From Haplomitrium mnioides (Eukaryota > Marchantiophyta > Haplomitriopsida > Calobryales), in the NCBI GenBank assembly GCA_049999725.1, contig JBNGIS010035691.1, positions 1 to 31,169 on the forward strand: a DNA stretch of 31,169 bases. The letters are read 5' to 3'. Below, piece after piece: positions 27,960 to 31,169 of the stretch (its first letter is position 1; every line of letters starts with the position of its first letter). Below the pieces are notes generated by a model. That model searched no databases and was not told where the DNA came from. It saw only the letters and a list, made by a program, of their open reading frames with translations. The position numbers and the translations under genes were made by a program.

Positions 27960-28375
27960 TACTTATCTTCAGATTGGACTGCATAGGTACTGAAATGGGC
28001 TTGGATCCTATCAAACCAACTTCAATAACAGGTCCAAACTGTGCTACCTTTGCCCTATCCAAATTTGACTTGAAGTTGTAATAACTTCAATTCCCAAGAA
28101 AAACCGTAAAGCTCCCAAATCTTTCATTTGGAACTTAGATTGCAGTAACTTCTTGACATTTTTGATGTCATCATCATAGTCACCTGTGATCAGTAAATCA
28201 TCCACATATATGGCTAAAAGAACAAGACCAGATTCAGTTTTTAGAATATAAAGTGAAGAATCGGCATTTGACACTTGAAAACCAATCATCACTAAAACTT
28301 CAGAAAGCTTATCATCCAGACTCTTGGGGCATGTTTCAAACCATATAAAGCCTTCTTAAGCCTACATACATGTGA
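27960..28375 (-). pseudogene. C3 Copia reverse transcriptase, C-terminal half
   Basis: From the truncation, a KALYGLKHAPRVW-like segment (frameshifted) leads to the open frame 28044-28292 with MIGFQVSNADSSLYILK (usual GF..S..D.(S/C)L(F/Y)) and VLLAIYVDDLLITGD. The YVDD box is at 28197-28208 and is intact. FQMKDLGALRFFLGIEV (usual F.MKDLG...(F/Y)FLG(I/L)E(V/I)) follows. A break near 28090 shifts the frame into IWIGQRK-type sequence, and the thumb continues to about 27960. Confidence 0.88.
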
Positions 28376-28384
28376 TGCAGAGTT

Positions 28385-28865
28385 CTGCAAGAATATTCAA
28401 GAATAAGCTTTTTTGGATAAATTTAAAGGAAAATCGGCCGGTGAAGAGCTTGTAATAGGGGAAAATTTGGAGAAAATCCGTAATTGAAAAGTTGGAAGAG
28501 GAAAAAGTCAGATTCAGATTTTAGACCTGCATGAAGTGCTTTGGATTATTGGATATTTGAGTCCAAAGTTATATTCAGGAATATAATCGAAGAGTGGAGT
28601 TGGAAGAAAGTCAGAAGTGGCTTTGGAAGGTTTCCAACGGTCGGATCCGTTTCCGATTTCAGAATCAGGAGGGCATCGTCTGTGGTTATTATGAAAATAA
28701 GTTGTTAAACGGTTCCCAAGGGAGTTTGAAGTGCTCGTTGCTTTCAAACAAGGAAAACATGCCAAGGTAAGTGTGGAGAGCCTCGAGAGCCAGAGGAGGA
28801 CGAGTCACTACTCGGAGATCAGAGAGGAAATGATTGTTATTCGAATCAGCCATTCCATAAAAAAC
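28385..28865 (+). other. Unassigned 5' part of G3 (possible degraded gag)
   Basis: This lies between the C3 truncation and the first recognisable G3 gag segment. It is visibly richer in G and C than the DNA to its left and similar in base use to G3. No frame is open throughout and no LTR or PBS is recognised. The long minus-strand open frame 28689-29207 runs antisense to G3 gag and is probably a shadow. Confidence 0.4.
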
Positions 28866-29400
28866 TAAAAGAACTTCGGTGGAGGAAATTCCGACTGTGG
28901 AAGAGATGAATGTGCAAGGGGAGTTATTTCTGTTGGAAACGTACATCAAAGAATTAGCCCCCTCGATGCAGAGGTATTGTAGGCAACAAAAGCCAGTTAC
29001 TTTGCAGGATGCGATCGAAGCAGCAGAGACGTTTGAGCTCTCAAATCGGAATATCGAATCATAGACTGGAGCTTTTACAAGGGAAGACGGGAAGGGGAAG
29101 AAGACGATGGAATTTGATAGTGAGCTATCCACATCTTCGGAGTCAAGATCGGATATAGACGAATCGGCCCAATTGGAATCCGATTCAGAAGATGAAGGGC
29201 AGACCACGAAAAATCAGAAATCAGAGTCCCGAACCTTGAAACCTACAATGGCAGATTTGGGGAAGAAGTTTGCGTGACTGGAAGTTTGATTGGCAGCGCC
29301 AAAAGAAAAACGTGCATACGTTGCAGAAAGACAGAAGGTTTATTGCACAAACTATGCAAGGGAAGGCCGTACTACATCGGAATGACGATTGGATTCAAAC
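28866..29400 (+). pseudogene. G3 gag, C-terminal capsid and acidic linker
   Basis: From 28879, LLETYIKELAPSMQRYCRQQ, then KPVTLQDAIEAAETFEL, fits the end of a retrotransposon gag (usual F...L...(I/L)...(V/L)....P.(T/S)L..A...A...E). After a TAG at 29062 the same frame continues through a Ser/Asp/Glu-rich linker (SELSTSSESRSDIDES and so on, about 29105-29210) to the knuckles. Stops in this frame: 29062, about 29275, about 29287 and about 29380. The frame is otherwise uninterrupted, so point mutations dominate over indels. Confidence 0.7.
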
Positions 29401-29403
29401 AGG

Positions 29404-30129
29404 ATGTATTGCACTTACTGTAGAAGATCAGGGCACATGTTGGCCACGTGCAAGAGCCTATTGAATATGATCCTGGCAAGGAATCAGAAGGAAGCCATAC
29501 CTCAAATCAAGTATATGCATGAGCAATATGATCCGGTGTATCTCAATCAGACTGAGCTTGTTTATTCGTTTATCGGGCTAGATGGAACCCAGTAGTACTC
29601 TAATCAACCGCCTGCTCCAAGGATTCCTAGGACTGTCCTACAGCCAGTGAGGTTAGCGGGACCTAGAAGATTGGTGTGCTTCAATTGTGGAGATCCAAGT
29701 CACTACGCAAACTCTTGTCCACATCCGAAGCCACAAATCGGAAATATTCCCCTTTGTGGGAATTGCAAGGAGGGAGGATATACCCGAGCCAATTGTCTTA
29801 AACCAATGCAAGGTCCTCAAAGAGCGATACAATATGTCCAAATTCTAGAAGAAGAAGACCATTCGGAAGTTGCTCAAGTGGAAGAAGAGTGTGATGATGA
29901 TTATCAAGTCTATCGGGTGAAGACCCGAAGACAAAATTGGAAGAAAATGGGGGAGAAAAAGTTACCAAAAAATTTGGTTGTCAAAATGTTAAAACGTCCA
30001 TCAATGAATAAAGATGTAACTAATTTAGATTATGACCGGAATAACCCCAAATTGTTTGCATCTGCGAATCGGGATATCTCTGAGGAAGTCCGGATGGAAT
30101 TGCAAAAGTCCTCACAAAAGAAAGTCTGA
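29404..30129 (+). pseudogene. G3 nucleocapsid with three zinc knuckles
   Basis: Knuckle 1 (29410-29451) reads CTYCRRSGHMLATC, intact C-X2-C-X4-H-X4-C. Knuckle 2 (29677-29718) reads CFNCGDPSHYANSC, intact. Knuckle 3 (29755-29796) reads CGNCKEGGYTRANC, with the His replaced by Tyr. They bind the genomic RNA. An acidic stretch (ILEEEDHSEVAQVEEE) and a basic one (VKTRRQNWKKMGEKKLPK) follow. Two adjacent stops at about 29593-29598 separate knuckle 1 from the open frame 29647-30129. The paired knuckles 2 and 3, 12 residues apart, are typical of Gypsy gag; the additional distant knuckle 1 is less common. Confidence 0.88.
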
Positions 30130-30133
30130 TTAT

Positions 30134-31169
30134 GAGAGCCCAAAGCCTCTCCGTCTAAATTGGAAAAGGCCAAAGTCGATGAATTGCCACAAGGCTATGA
30201 TATGGCAAAAGACATTGGTGGTTGACAGGCACATGTCACCTTTGAGGAATTGTTACGAGCCTTCCCACAAGCGAAATGAGCAGTCAGAAGATTGGCCAAA
30301 GGAAGAATGAGGAAGCCGGTTCTTCCGGTTGTCCATTCCTGGAGTTCAAAAGTCCACGATGACCGAGACGCTCCCGAAGTGGATGTGGTGATAGCCAGAT
30401 GCATTGTCAAGAGCGTGCCAGTGGATGGAGGATCGGGAGTGAATATAATGATCGAATAGATGATGCAAGATCTAGAGATCAGAGGATTGAAGCCCACTCA
30501 AAAGATTTTGAGAATGGCTGACCAGACAAAGGTGGATCCGACAGGGATCTTAAAGGAAATTCCGACGATAATTGGCAGGGTCACTTTCAAGCTGGACTAT
30601 GTTGTAATCAAGCCTCCAGTAACGAGTTCCTACCCCTTATTGTTGGGACGTCCTTGGCTATACAAAGCAAGAGTGGTCACGGATTGGAAGAAGAAGAAGA
30701 TTATTTTTGGAAGTAGTCCGCAGATTACTCTGCCATTAACTAAGGAAGTTTATCAGGGGGAAACAGCGGAGGAATTCCCGAGATATACTTCGGATTTGTC
30801 ATCGGAAGGTTGAGAAGAGTCCACTTGCATTGTGGGGGGATTTCAGTGGTCTGCAGAAGAGTCAGTTGGAAAAGATCGGACGGGGGTAGCTGACAAAATT
30901 TCTAAAGTGGAATGTAGGAATGTAGCGATGATTGATGACTTACCCTCGGGAGCAGATGAGACGGTGGATGGTCCAAGTATTGTGGCTGTTCTTTCTCAAC
31001 CACCAGCAGAATTATCCGTAGCCAGAGAAGGATTTTCTATAGAAGATCAAATTCAGTTAGTAAATATCGGAACTGACTCTGATCCGAAAAGAGTAAATGT
31101 GTCAAAGGAAAGAGTGAGGAAAGCTTTGGAGTCTTACAAGGAGCTCCTAACAGCCGCTACTTTGAACCA
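30134..31169 (+). pseudogene. G3 aspartic protease and start of pol
   Basis: One frame runs from about 30134 to the window end with stops at about 30223, 30277, 30457 and 30811. It includes DELPQGYDMAKDIGG, HVTFEELLRAFPQAK, then DVVIARCIVKSVPVDGGSGV with the active-site Asp at 30424-30426. Plant elements of this type use DGGS(G/A) in place of DSG or DTG. LRMADQTKVDPTGIL and SSYPLLLGRPWLYKAR (usual (Y/F)(D/P)(V/L)LLGRPWL) complete the fold, and DWKKKKIIFG follows. The last 117 codons are open and resemble the variable region upstream of RT (RVNVSKERVRKALESYKELL). RT itself lies outside the window. Confidence 0.85.

Larger units (their letters stand above)
26961..28375 (-). mobile_element. C3: 5'-truncated Ty1/Copia retrotransposon
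   Basis: On the minus strand, from right to left: RT from the KALYGLKHAP segment onward, RNase H, PPT, 3' LTR. Gag, protease, integrase and the N-terminal half of RT are missing, so the element is cut at about 28375, where unrelated G3-type sequence begins. The catalytic YVDD is intact, but stops and frameshifts are present. It differs in sequence from C1 and C2. Confidence 0.88.
28385..31169 (+). mobile_element. G3: Ty3/Gypsy retrotransposon, gag to pre-RT, runs off window
   Basis: A long single reading frame with scattered stops holds the gag C-terminus, three zinc knuckles, an acidic/basic spacer, an aspartic protease with DGGSG, and a stretch leading towards RT when the window ends. It is unrelated at sequence level to G1/G2. 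Frame continuity over long distances and fewer indels suggest a younger or less eroded copy. The left boundary is approximate because no LTR was found. Confidence 0.8.

Noticed and set aside
28689-29207. 172-codon minus-strand open frame, among the longest in the window
   Set aside because: It lies antisense to the G3 gag frame, is Ser-rich opposite an acidic/Ser linker, and shows no domain; best read as a shadow.

Overview
The window looks like nuclear, AT-rich plant DNA from a repeat-dominated, probably heterochromatic region. I base this on LTR retrotransposons of plant type (Ty1/Copia, and Ty3/Gypsy with an integrase-linked chromodomain), primer-binding sites that match plant initiator-Met tRNA (TGGTATCAG...), and a long satellite array. 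I see no convincing host gene, no rRNA or tRNA gene and no prokaryotic feature. The sequence does not let me name the species. Every coding stretch carries stops or frameshifts and is called a pseudogene. Element names (C1-C3, G1-G3) are mine.

Layout. 1-1737: a 100-N assembly gap inside a diverged ~71-bp repeat, a five-copy 52-bp tandem repeat (642-901), then unrecognised AT-rich DNA. 1738-3450: C1, the 3' half of a Copia pol gene (+), with an insertion carrying a 114-bp duplication. 3451-4969: mostly unassigned. 4970-5287: a probable Copia 3' end and LTR. 5288-8695 and 23678-26848: two halves of one satellite array, 79-bp monomer, about 43 and 40 copies. 26961-28375: C3, a 5'-truncated Copia (-). 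28385-31169: G3, a different and less decayed Gypsy element (+) that runs off the window.

Centre (8696-23677): a three-deep nest splits the satellite. G1 is a chromodomain Gypsy element on the minus strand and carries LTRs at both outer ends. Its reverse transcriptase is interrupted by G2 (11712-21645, + strand), a relative of the same family. The 5' LTR of G2 is interrupted by C2 (11810-16623, Copia, minus strand), which is bounded by a perfect 5-bp target-site duplication TTACT. The order of events was therefore satellite, then G1, then G2, then C2. Paired LTRs in all three elements look roughly 88-90% identical by eye, so all are old.

Nothing here is an obviously new functional system. 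The points most worth following are the nest inside the satellite, a recurring 61-bp deletion variant of the monomer whose spacing suggests higher-order repeat structure, CpG-type decay across the monomers, and the fit between chromodomain elements and a satellite target.
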